60,000 bases of DNA from Diphasiastrum complanatum. Its lineage: Eukaryota > Streptophyta > Lycopodiopsida > Lycopodiales > Lycopodiaceae. Positions within the stretch are counted from its first letter, which is position 1. Each line of letters begins with the position of its first letter. The stretch covers positions 21,199,348-21,259,347 of the forward strand of contig CM055095.1 of the NCBI GenBank assembly GCA_029204225.1, in the 5' to 3' direction. The notes beneath the pieces are model-generated. The model was not told the DNA's origin, did not search any database, and saw nothing but the letters and a program-made list of their open reading frames with translations. The position numbers were made by a program, and so were the translations under genes. Positions 1 through 11,500 of this stretch are shown piece by piece.

Positions 1-1173
1 TAAACTGAATTTTGGGAATTCAGTAGAACTTTGAAATCTCTAGATGTTGTTCTAGGAGATTGTATAAAGTTTATATTCTTAAAGATGAATGTTATAATAG
101 TCTTTAATTACTTGGATGATTGTAGAATTTGGAACTCATAATCTGATTAAGAATCGGTTTGAAAGAATATTCTTGGAATCCAGTGATTTTCCTTGTGGAA
201 AAGATTTCAGAATGATTCTTATATTTCCTGAGTTGTATGTTGTTGTGCATATACTCCAATATCTTTCAGTGATTAAGTATGGATTTAGAATCCTGAGAAT
301 TATGATTGAAGAATCATAAGATTCTAAATGTTTATGATTGACGGATTATACTTAAAAGTCATTTGAAAGAAATATAAGGATTCTTAAGATAATGAGTAAT
401 TCTTGATCAATTGGATGAGCCAAGGATTTAGATCTGTTGGTTAAACTCTAAATTTCTTTACTCTAGCACATACTTGAGATTGTGGGGATCTCACAGGCAT
501 TTTCATTAAGTATTTGCATACTTATGAGGGATTTGCTTATCTTTTAGATTGTAGTCTATAGGTGCTTGTGTACAAAGTTCAATCTATATCTCCAGTTTTG
601 TAGGAGACAGATAAATCTATTAAGATACAGATAGATGCTGATTTCTTGCATATGATGCTAGAAATGGGGCTGTTAACTCATTAGAGTAACTGCAGTACTC
701 TGATTTGAGTTATGATTGTCTGCGACTTGATGGATCTCCTAGAGATTTTAGATGACTGAATTGTGATATTTTAGAATATTTGTATATTCTAAGAACATTT
801 GTACCAAGAAGTGTTATTTTCTACAAGAAATTGAAATGGAATTTCTTTAGCTTTTGGATATGATCTCTGAAATAAAGAAATTAATTCACCCAGTGGTTCA
901 TGTAATTAGGATTACATGAAGGTGATGAACTTTTGTTTTGGAGTAGATCAACCCATTTGGAGGATTTATAGTTTAGTGTATCTTTTGGAATTTGAATTAG
1001 TATTCTAGAGTAGGAGCAAACAATTGAAATATTGTTGCATCTCTAAGTACTTATTCAAATGGAAAGATCAAACTAAAAATAATGATTCATGCGAAAGATT
1101 TGAAAGCTTAAGGAATAGTTTCATGTATTTCTTTTCCCGTTCTGAGGACAGAACCTGTTTAAGGGAGGAAGAA
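1..1173. other. AT-rich stretch of intron 15, probably noncoding retroelement interior
   Basis: No long ORF or recognisable domain is visible. It runs into a purine-rich tract and an LTR start at 1174, so it is likely the 3' noncoding interior of that retroelement. It also belongs to COG3 intron 15. Confidence 0.4.
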
Positions 1174-1800
1174 TGTTATGGCCATATTCAGCTAAGGACA
1201 GGGAAGAGTCCTAATACGGTAGACCGGCCCTCCAGTGTTCGAGATTATTGGTCACGTCTAGATTTTATTCCAAGTCAAGGCCTGTTGGTGACTAATAACC
1301 TTGAGACATATGGAGTAGTGCATGTACATGTGACTGATATAGGCAGGAAGTATGCATGAAGAGCTGTGACCTATTTCTAGTTGACTTGCATGGGAATTGC
1401 ATGTGCTCATGCATAGGATCCTACTCTCTATATATTGAGGTAGTGATTATTCCGTCGACGACTTTGGTCTAGGTTACCTTGATGAGCTCTTCTCCTCTTG
1501 CTGTCACATTGGCATGGCTTGGGGGCTAGATCTAGGAGGATTCTCCAGGAGGGGATCTAGGTTTGGTTGGGTGGTTTTGCTCCACAGTCTCTCTTGTGTT
1601 TTCCTATCCTCATCTTAGGGGATTGTCCCTAGTGGTCTTTACACACGCCCTCCTCTCTCTCTCTAGCAATTCATTTCCTCTTCTAGCTTTTGGTGTTTGT
1701 GAGGTGCTTATGCAATTCTCCTTATATGTGATGTTTTCCATAGCCAAGTTTCTCAAGCTTTCATAGTTGATCTAGTATTGAAGTTAAGATACTCCATAGC
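1174..1800 (+). mobile_element. Probable 3' LTR of a plus-strand retrotransposon
   Basis: A polypurine tract (AAGGGAGGAAGAA, 1161-1173) is directly followed by TGTTATGGCC, the usual LTR start. A TATA-like CTATATATTGAGG lies at about 1424. The right end is not defined; 1800 is a guess because copia coding sequence starts at about 1838. No second copy is present to confirm it. Confidence 0.45.
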
Positions 1801-1837
1801 TAGGTCTTAAATATGGTCATGCATATGTGGGATAAGA

Positions 1838-2791
1838 CAGTTTGCTAATCCACATACACCACAGCAGAACGACGTGGCTGAGCGAAAAAATAGGTCTATA
1901 GTTGAGTGTGCAGAGCATGCTCAAGGCAAAGGGGTTGCCAAATTCCTTTTGGGCGGTAGTTTTTCTATTGAATAGAAGCCCAACCAAAGCGGTTGGAGGA
2001 ATCACGCCTGAAAAAGCGTATAACGGCAACAAGCCCAAAGTGGGCAGCTTAGTATTTGGGTGTACGGCATATACCAAAGGACTTGCAGAAGAAACTTGAT
2101 GCAAAATCCGTGAAGTGTATCTTCCTTGGGTATAGTGAAGGTGGGAAAGCCTATGTGCTATATGATCTCGAAAACAGGAAGAAGATCCTAAGTCGAGACA
2201 TGATCTTTGACGAAGAGCATTCACCCAAGATACAGGAGGAGGAGAAAGATGGAACTTCTGGGTTGCTACCCTTGATTGATTCCACGGATGAGGATCCTAG
2301 CCAAGAGTCCTGTGAGCCTCAAGTGCAAGTGCAACCACAGGAAACCGAACATACTAGTTCGAGACCTCTTTTTGGTCAAGTACCAAAAGCTGAAATTGGA
2401 GACAAACGGAAGATTGAGACAATACCATGGGATACGTGGTCACCATCCACATCGCCTACCACTAGGAAGAAGCTACCTAGGTGGTATTGGGAAACAATCA
2501 AAGAGGGTCAAATGATGGAAGAAGGAGAGAGCAGTGAACAGGGTGCTAGAAGATCTCTTAGGTCTCATGAGAGACGAAACTTTGCTCTTATGTCCATTAT
2601 TCTGGATGCAGATGAGCCACAGTTCTTTCACGAAGCCGTGAAGGAAAAGGTATGGCAACATGCCATGCAGGAGGAGTGCGACTCCATTTCCGAGAATGAC
2701 ACATGGAAGCTCACTACATTGCCAGAAGGGAAGCAACCAATAGATTGCAAGTGGGTCTATAAGACCAATACACTACAAGACAAGAAAGAAT
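1838..2791 (+). pseudogene. Ty1/copia pol fragment (integrase end to start of RT)
   Basis: The frame opens with an integrase motif close to TPQQN.VAERKNR and continues through NSFWAVVFLLNRSPTKA and, after a frameshift near 2060, SVKCIFLGYSEGGKAYVL and YDLENRKKILSRDMIFDE. It ends at the start of reverse transcriptase (DCKWVYKT) and a stop at 2791. The fragment lacks gag, protease and most of RT and RNase H. The frame change and truncation make it a dead copy. Confidence 0.85.
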
Positions 2792-2824
2792 GATCAGAAA
2801 GGGTGGAGGGAGAGAGTATCAAGT

Positions 2825-3330
2825 CAAAGACGTGGGGGACAAAAGTTGGTGACCATAAAAGATAATCCACCAAACCATGTCCTCCACCATGTGGGTGACA
2901 CGTAAAAATGGCCATCTGGAAAGGCCATCGTAGATGGTTAACTCATGTGTGTCCCCAAGCTCAAGCAGATACTCCCCATACTGTGCGAGTGACCCATCTC
3001 TATCCTCAAAATGCCTAACAATGCCCATCTCTATACGATCCAATGCATGACCGTAAAGGATCCAAGTCTGTGTCATGGAACATTGTCTCTCTCTATTAGC
3101 ACCCCTGGAATTAAAATCTCCACATAATAACACATATCCTCTTTATGAGAAAAAATTGTGAAGTTCTCAGAAAGGTGAGAGACCTGTAGGATCTGAAAAT
3201 GCTGATGTCTCAGGAGGGAAATAACAGACAGCTATGTAAATGATAGAAGTAAGATCGTCATCCATGAAAACTTTGCTACCTCTAAAGTTGGGTTTCTGAT
3301 AAAGTGCTTCTATCCTCTTCTCCCACCTAC
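2825..3330 (-). pseudogene. LINE ORF2 endonuclease fragment
   Basis: The minus strand reads YIAVCYFPPE, then, after a stop, VLLCGDFNSRGANRE, matching the apurinic endonuclease motif (GDFN) of L1-type LINE ORF2. Only about 170 residues are traceable and they contain stops. RT sequence does not follow. Confidence 0.7.
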
Positions 3331-3597
3331 TCTCGGGTATTCAAAAAGCATTAATCTCTCTCTGTAGGTAGCTCACTGTCAGCAACTCACCCAAACAGAA
3401 ACATGAGGGCTTTCTGCTGCAGGCTGCCTAGCCCCGAACAACAGCGATACCCTAAAAACTGTGAGCAAGAGCATCCTACGTTACAAGAAAATGTGAGGCT
3501 GCTCTGTTCTTGATCGTACCTGCCTGGGTCGTAATATGCTCCCCCTGCCCTAGATTGTACCTGCCTGGATTGTACAGATTTTACAGTTTTGACATAA

Positions 3598-4230
3598 AAT
3601 GGAACCAAATGTTGTTGATCTACAAACTAGGGCAGTATTTGACATTCAGCAAATAATGGAAAACATGATATCATTTAGGCAAAAAATGGAAAGAAGAGTG
3701 GAAGATAACAAAGAGGAGATTGCAGGTCTCCGGGTAGAATGGACACTCTAGTGAGATAGGAATGTGGAATTACACAGAATGATAGATATGCTGCAGGCAG
3801 AAATCAAGATTGTGAAAGCTGAAAATGAGGTTATTAACGCATAGAACGAGCAATTGAGGATACGACTATTGTATAGCTTCATTGGAGCAAGTTTTGGAAG
3901 AAAAGGTGGAAACACAAAGTGAGGCACATTAAACTTGGTCAGAAGCAGTGAAGGATTGAGAGTAAGATCACATGTGCATAAAAACGAGATGACATTGGCA
4001 AGTTTGACTGAAGGTTACAGGACAGCAAAGTCCTAAATATTAGGGTAAGAGGATTACCTGATTTCCATGATACTGGTAAGGAAGCTATTGGTTTCTTGGA
4101 AATTACTTTGGAGGTTTCACCTTTAGAGATTGATAGGACATGGCTGACCAAGAGGGATAACAACACTCTGATTATCACATCTACATACAAGAAGGTACAT
4201 TTAAAGGATGATTCATAACAATGGGCGTGA
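3598..4230 (+). pseudogene. LINE ORF1-like fragment with coiled coil
   Basis: A plus-strand frame begins MEPNVVDLQTRAVFDIQ and gives charged heptad-like helices with stops. A second part reads NIRVRGLPDFHD, EIDRTWLTKRDNNTLI and TYKKVHLKDDS. This order (coiled coil, then an RRM-like 'N.R..G.PE' segment) resembles L1 ORF1 proteins. It lies head to head with the endonuclease fragment, so the two are not simply one element. Family assignment is tentative. Confidence 0.5.
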
Positions 4231-4281
4231 AAACAGGGCTCTGAAAGAAAATTAAGTTAAAGCTAGAAACTATAATGATAC

Positions 4282-4460
4282 CATAGTGGCACGTGGTACC
4301 GCGGTACCATAATGGTGGTACCGTGGTTATGGTGCGGCCCAAAAATCCGCGGTACCAGGGCGGCACCATAATAAAAAATAAATAATTTTTTTTTTTTTGG
4401 TACGATCAGTATGGATCCGTGGTACCGGGATCCGCGGATCCTGGTACCGCTGGATCTATG
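4282..4460. mobile_element. hAT MITE, GGTACC family, 179 bp
   Basis: The element is bounded by CATAG...CTATG and flanked by AATGATAC (4274-4281) and AATGATAA (4461-4468), an 8-bp target duplication with one mismatch. Its interior is filled with GGTACC and GGATCC palindromes. The left 110 bp resemble the left end of the large hAT at 43372 in order and motif, including CCAGGGCGG.ACCAT followed by an A/T-rich run. Confidence 0.8.
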
Positions 4461-4633
4461 AATGATAACATAAGCTATTAATAGAGAGTGCAAACCTTTT
4501 TTAAAAATCTACATTACTTAATAAAATAGCCATTATCAGCTAAACAACTATTTGAAAAAAACCAGCTTCGTTGCAGTATAAGTGGCTTTTCATGCCATAG
4601 AAACATCGTACATTACATGCGTAGAAACAATAC

Positions 4634-4853
4634 CTCATCACGCATGAAGGTTTGAGCACGAAAGGTGAGCCTTTCTTGCACATCAGCAAGGGTTCGCAAT
4701 ATAGTAGGTCGAAGCCCACCCACAGACTCGCCACGCCTGCTAAGTTGTTCATCGAGTACTTCCACTTTTAGAATCTCAACGAGTTCACAAAGCAAGTCCA
4801 AATCAGCCTCGTATATATATTTTGGTCGCAGTGTGTCATATAACGAGATGCAC
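4634..4853 (-). CDS. COG3: COG3 exon 15 (1 nt plus 73 codons), last exon in the window
   Basis: It encodes [17 protein letters not shown] to [12 protein letters not shown], including the conserved '[16 protein letters not shown]' and 'GLRPT' segments. The donor is GAG|GTATT. The next COG3 block (IANYTPSDEDL-like) was not found in 1-4633, so intron 15 is longer than 4.6 kb. Confidence 0.93.
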
Positions 4854-6978
4854 CTGCATTGGCATAAAAGAGGTATATCTTAATATTTTCACCAAAGCAA
4901 TAAGAGGTATTGATCTTAGAATCTAGCACACTCAAAGAAGTTTTGATTCACGTCAGTCAATGAAACAAGATAATGACAACTAGTATTAGGTCTTTGTGCT
5001 GGCGTTTGCAACATCACTAATAACTTGCATCAAAAAGTCAAAGTAGAGTACTGACAAAATGAATAGCATTTGAAATGCATTGTGAAACAAACGGATATAT
5101 TACCCATATAATTGTGAAAGTTTTGGGTTTATAAAGACATCCTATATAGTCTCACTAAAATAAAAACATCCTAATATAGTCTCACTTGTACATATAAAAT
5201 ATAGTCTCACTAATCTCCTCAAGAATGATTCTGAATGAAAATAAACTACGCTGCAAGGCCCTAAGGCTCAGGCTAGTACCTACCAAACTATAATCTTTGT
5301 AAAAGAAGAGCCATAGATGCACAGTAGACCTAAGACTCAATAGCTCTTCCTCTGTAGTACTCGACATTAACATTGTCTGCTTCTCTTGCGTCCTCATCCT
5401 CATCAACATCCTCCAACACATATTCAATAACATGAGATGAAGTGGCGTCAAATGAAGTAGCTCAACAGACAATAAAGCCTAATTTAAATAATTATTTCTA
5501 TATTTTGGGCTCGATAAGGCCTGTGGGCTCATTTTGGGACACTTCCACCCCTTTCTAGAGCCTTGAAAAACGATACTTTGATTTTTTATGCTTAAAATAT
5601 GTTTGATAAACAGCACTTCCTACTAACAAAAGAATGTCCTTCTTAATGTCTTGCTCATCTATCAAACCGATAGAAAATATTGTGATGCCTACAAAATGAA
5701 CATGTTGAAGAAGAAGGGGCAAACATGAACATGTCAAGAAGATGCCAAAAAAAGAAATTGTCAAGAGAATACTGCAAAATGAAGATATATGTCGAAGAAG
5801 GTATATATGAAAGCAACAAAGTCAGGAAGAATGCAACTTGGCTTTCTTCTTCTTGCTAAGAGCAGCTTCGATAATATTGTCATGCAGCTAGGCCAATTTA
5901 TCAAGAGACTGCAATAGTTAATCGGATATATAGGGCCCCAAATTAATACATACGATGAATCCAAGATCCAACATTGACAATACAAAGGAAGAATTTCATC
6001 AAGAAAATTTGAGAATGTAATGGAAGTGTTTCAACCTCTAAGTGTTTATTTTATTTTTTTATTTTTTCTGCACACTGTTCGAACACTTCTATTTTATGGA
6101 AAAAGTTTCAGATATTCATTTGTTCCAAACATGAACTTCTAAAACCATTTATGCCAGAACAGTGTGGCAATAAGAGATGCATAATGTTACTACAAAAAGA
6201 CTCAGAAAAGCAGTGAAAATTATGCAAGGAACAATTCCAGCCCCTGTTTTCTTTTGAAAACTCCATCCCTAAGGAACAAGAATCAGCCCAACGAGTCAGC
6301 TCTTATGTAGAGAACGTTCAAAGCATTGTTTCTTTATCCTTGAATGGAAATTGACCTCTCCAACAAGTTCGAAGCTCTCAAGCTTCCAAAAGATTGGAAT
6401 CACTTTAAAAGTTAGAATACCACCAAAATGGTCCGTAAATTTGATATATCACTACTAGTAGTCTTTGTTTAGTTATTCTAAAAGAGTTTAAGACTTGACA
6501 TACAAGACAAAACACAAAACCACCAAAACAAGTTCGGCTGGTTACACGAGAGCTTTTATGATGATTGATGAGCATGTCCATCATTATTCTCTTCAAATAA
6601 AGGCTAATTTATCATCTTGAATTTACAAACATTGACAAAGCGCTAATGTGCAAGTAATATCATATACCATAAAGCCTCAAAATCTTTACAGCAGCACTGT
6701 TTTTAGCAAAAGAAAGTACATTTCTTCATACAATCCCTTAATTAGCCTCTAACAATGATTGTTTTAACGTCAGAGCCCTGCAGCTTCTTTTCCATGGCAA
6801 TTCATAAGCTGAACCATATGCCTAGCAACTTCCACAGGAATCGATCAAAGAAAAGCTTACAATGGATCAAGAAGAGGGGCAAGATTTGAACTCTCTGATG
6901 AAGATGAGGGAAAAAAGTGATAAAAAAGCTGATGCTCCTGCTGACAAACCTGTCAAAATAGCATGTTACCTCATGAAA

Positions 6979-7052
<74 letters not shown>

Positions 7053-8493
7053 AACAACAACACAAACACGAATCCAGCCCACCTAAAATTAATGGGAGTT
7101 GGACTTTGAAATTCAGTGAGAGGGCCAATATCAGACTTGTACAGGTGGTTTGAAATACAGTCAAAACACCTGAGCAGAGACACGTGTCTACATGGCCCTG
7201 GAGACAGAATTAATAAGATATAGCCCATGACTCATCATAGAAGATGAATTTCAGTGAATAGTCCATCAAGGACAGGAATTAATACAAAGTATAGACTTGT
7301 TTCTGATTTTAAAAAATATAGGCCACCATCGTCAAAGAATTTTCAGCTACCGAATGGACACAATCCTATGGAGAGTGAAGAAATGTCCTGACGGATATCA
7401 TTATCATCATCATCCACCATCACAACCTTTTGAAAATATGTCTTGAGATTTTACTAAATGATGCAGATGGTTATGTTTTATGTAGAAACTTGTTTCACTG
7501 GAGCTCACCTATATGAGCTGAGAGCTCCTTAGAAATCTCTAAAAGGGCACAGTATTAAGCAACCAAATTATCTAAGACAATAGATGGCATTCTATGTTTG
7601 TGATTGATCAGCTAAAAGCATCTTCTCACCATCTTGAAATGAACAGTTTCCAAGGATACATAGAGACAATAAGTTCTGTCAACCACAGACAGGTAGAAGC
7701 AGAAAGTAGTAGCAGTTACATTTCCAATGCCCAATCTGTTATAATGTCAAGAGCAATCTTATTGTCTCTTTCCTGACAGACCAATCACTCACATATTAAT
7801 CATAATGTGCCCAAACTATATGAGATTGAAACTTACTTAGTCATGTTATTCGTGATCCTTACCTTGATGTGCTAACAACGTCCACCACCTCTAATAGCTA
7901 GCAAATATATGCATAATAAAAATCTACAAACTATACTGATCAATCAATCCTCAATTAAGTAACTCTTTGACCCTATTTACAAGTCCATCAGGAGCATATT
8001 GCAAACTCCAAAGTTATATTGAAAATATTTCAAGTTTCAAATTTGAAATTGGTCTGCAAAAGAAAAAAAGGGCATTCACAACCCACATTCAGAAATCATG
8101 CTGGTTTGAAACTAAATGAAGACCTGAATTCTTTGAAACTTTCAACTACCAATCTTGCTTTGAAGAATATTTGTAACCATGCAATAATCCAAAAGTACAG
8201 TCCATGCAACCTAGAGTTCATAAGCCGAAACAAGAAACTAAATTGCTAAGTACAATAGGTATATAGCAAACATCTAAGAAATTTACAGACAATTCAATTG
8301 CGAGAGTGAAAAAAATAGATGATAAAGTCTGTACGCCGCCAAGAAGAGAAGTTGAAATCATTTCCTGTACCTGCATTAGGTATGCACAGCCTGCTCTAGT
8401 CAACGATGCCAGCAGCTCTTTTTTGGCATAATCTAAAACTCTTTGTTGCACAACTCCTTGAACCTGTCACCAGTGAATAGTATCTCTCAATTG

Positions 8494-8567
<74 letters not shown>

Positions 8568-11500
8568 TCGAATATCATTATTAGCATCCACTCAAACCAA
8601 CGATCTACCAGAACAGCTAAAAACTGATTAATTAAAGAAAAATCATCATAAAACTGCTTCAGTATGCAAGATCAACTACCACATTTAAGCAACTCTAAGG
8701 CTTCAGTAAAAACTTCTGTGGCATATGAGCTATGGGAACAAAGCTTCTAAGCTGATGCAAGACCTTCCAAAGAATAATGTTAGGTGTAGAAGATAAGTTT
8801 CCAAACTCTCCCCAGATTCCGTGAAGGCTACCACATTGAAACAAGTGGTCTTGTCACAAAGAAGATAAATTCGATTTCCTTTCTAAAGTTTGTTCTAGAC
8901 TCTACACAACCTTCATGTTTCTGACCTCAAATTGTGCGAATCGACCCTCAACCTTCAAATGATTCATTTTCAATTCGTTCATATATCCATATAAGATGCC
9001 TTCATGTTGATCCCAATATTTCAAAATTTACAAGATCTTAATATTAATGCAGCTTCCTCATCAACTCACCACTTTCCAGTCCTGCTATCAGCCTATTGCT
9101 ACAAAATGTTCCTTCTGACTTCTTTCTTTGGTTCATTCATATTTTTGGATTGAACCCCAAGTTACAAACATGCATCAAATGCCCATCAGGAACTCAAAAA
9201 CAACAAAGCATATTGTTAAACTTGGAAGTCAAAATAGATCAAAGAAATGAACTAATATGTGGCGTGAATTTGAATTTTCTGCATAGATTTTGAGAATTCA
9301 TAGCACAGGTGAAAGTTACTAAATTCAGAAATCCAACTTTCTTATGTGAAATACAATCCTTAGTTGCCCGTTCTGGAACAGGACCATTTTTTTGAAAAAC
9401 ATGTACTTTTTTACAAAGGAAAAAACCGCGATACTGTAATATCGCATAACATCACTCTCTACTGCGCCTCAATTCTGTGCTTTCTGTCTAGAAATTTGAA
9501 GCTTTGATTTTGCTTTGCTCAATTCTAAGGTATGGTCTGTTTATGTAGCCAATAATCCCTCGGGAGGAGATCAATGCCCTGGAGCAGCACATTATGAACC
9601 TCTTATCCCCCTCAATTCCATATTTTTTCAACACCCTCTACGATCCATTCCGAGATGGTGCTGATTTTGTGCGAGGCTGTCCCTTCAGTCTTCGGGAAGG
9701 CGTGCCTCAGCTCTGATGCAAAGCGGAGTGTTGGGGCAAAAATCTGTATACTGACATTGATTCCAAGTGCATCTGGATATATGCACTGCAGTGGCCACAT
9801 TGACTCCAAGCGCAACTGTATCAAGAATGAGAATTTCTTCCTACAAATCTGGACGCATTGCAGAAGGATGTAGGTTTTTGTTCATGTGAAATAATATCAT
9901 GCAGATGTTGAATCGTTTATGATTCACAAGCTATGAATACTCAATGTCAGGACATAGATGCTCTTGGAATCAATGTCAGTATACAGATGTGCTTGGCCAC
10001 TGCAGTTGGATCTCATTAACTGGAATTGTTGGAGCATTCCATGGCCTATTTTTTTAATTAAAAAAAACGTTCCGTACAGTACGTACCGGAACGGGTTTCT
10101 AAGATACAATCTAACAAGTTAGAATATGCCAACACATAATCAACCACACTGTAAGAAACATTGTCAAATTCAAGCAAGATGCCCGTATTCATAAAATATC
10201 ATTCCAAGTACATGTAGTCTTATACTGTAATACTATATGTAAACACAAAAATGATGGATACCAAATGCAAACGCTGCTCGCAGTATAAAGAGTGGCAATC
10301 CGTGAGTAACTGAGCATATTCTTTTCTTGAGGATCTGCTTTCAATCTCCTCCATCAGTGCTTTCAACTGTAGAAATACAATAAGACTTTCAAGCATTTGA
10401 ACCCTCTTTCAGCAAGCAAACACAATAACAGAATACGATCAAATATGCATACTCATATTGCACGCTGCAAATATTCCTGAGACATTTAGAAAGTTGATCA
10501 TTGTCACTGCTCTGAGAAAAAGCAGTCAAGAAGCAGGCAATAATAATCTGCTCATATGGGGAAAGCTTCTTCATTTCTAAACGACCAAATAACAAAACAC
10601 AGCCTCAAATGATGCATTATTGGTGCACACTACAAAGATGCACCACTGTATCTGAATTGCAGGACTTTGACTTATGGTTGAAGGAATACTTGCACCTTGA
10701 TTTGTATAAAGTTATTATGAAGCAAGTTATGATTACTTTCCAAACAAAGTTAGGATTTCAAATAGTACATTACCTCACTCGCTGCTGCTTTGAAGCGAAC
10801 ATACAATACAGATGTCTCTGCGCCCTCTGCTAAAAGCATTTTTCCATTCACACCAGAACTTTCCTTGAGAGCCAACTGCACCTAAATTTCCATTTTTCCA
10901 ATGCAAGTGCAAAACCAGAGGACAATCATTTCAATACAGTAAGATTCATTGGGTATATTTCCTAGAAAAATTGAAGCATTATCACCAATACAGACCTGTG
11001 TGGATGCATTCTTCAAAATAGACACAATATGCATACGTAGCATCCCCAAAGCTCGAGACTGTGATTAAGAAAAATAAATCAATTAGGCCTCCGATATAAA
11101 TTAAGAATTTCCAAATCTCTTATATTCACAATACTGAACTAGAAGACAAGAATGATTTGTTTTAATAGACAACTTAGAAGAGCCCAAAATAGAGCTAGAA
11201 GTTGGCAATTAAATATCAGTCAGCCTCTGTAATACGCAACCTATCTTAGCAGTTGTCTTCCAGTAAATTTCAACATAATATATTCAAGAGTTGTACAGAG
11301 ACTTTAAATATCACAGTACTGTATGCCATATCATCAACTGCATTTTCCAGTGGATGGCACATGGTCGCAATGTTATTTGGCCTGTTACAAAATCTCAACT
11401 CTCCTTATTAATGTCCATGGAATACCCTGAGGTACATAGGACTGAAAAAAAGGTACATGTCAAGTATGCCCGGTGGGAGCGTGAAAGCTCTACCACCTAA

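Noticed and set aside
6862-7228. Open frames on both strands with Ser-Leu or Arg-Glu repeats
   Set aside because: They are translations of the (TC)33 tract and of antisense COG3 exon 14.
8396-8631. Frames with Ser-Leu and Glu-Arg repeats
   Set aside because: They are translations of the (GA)34 tract.
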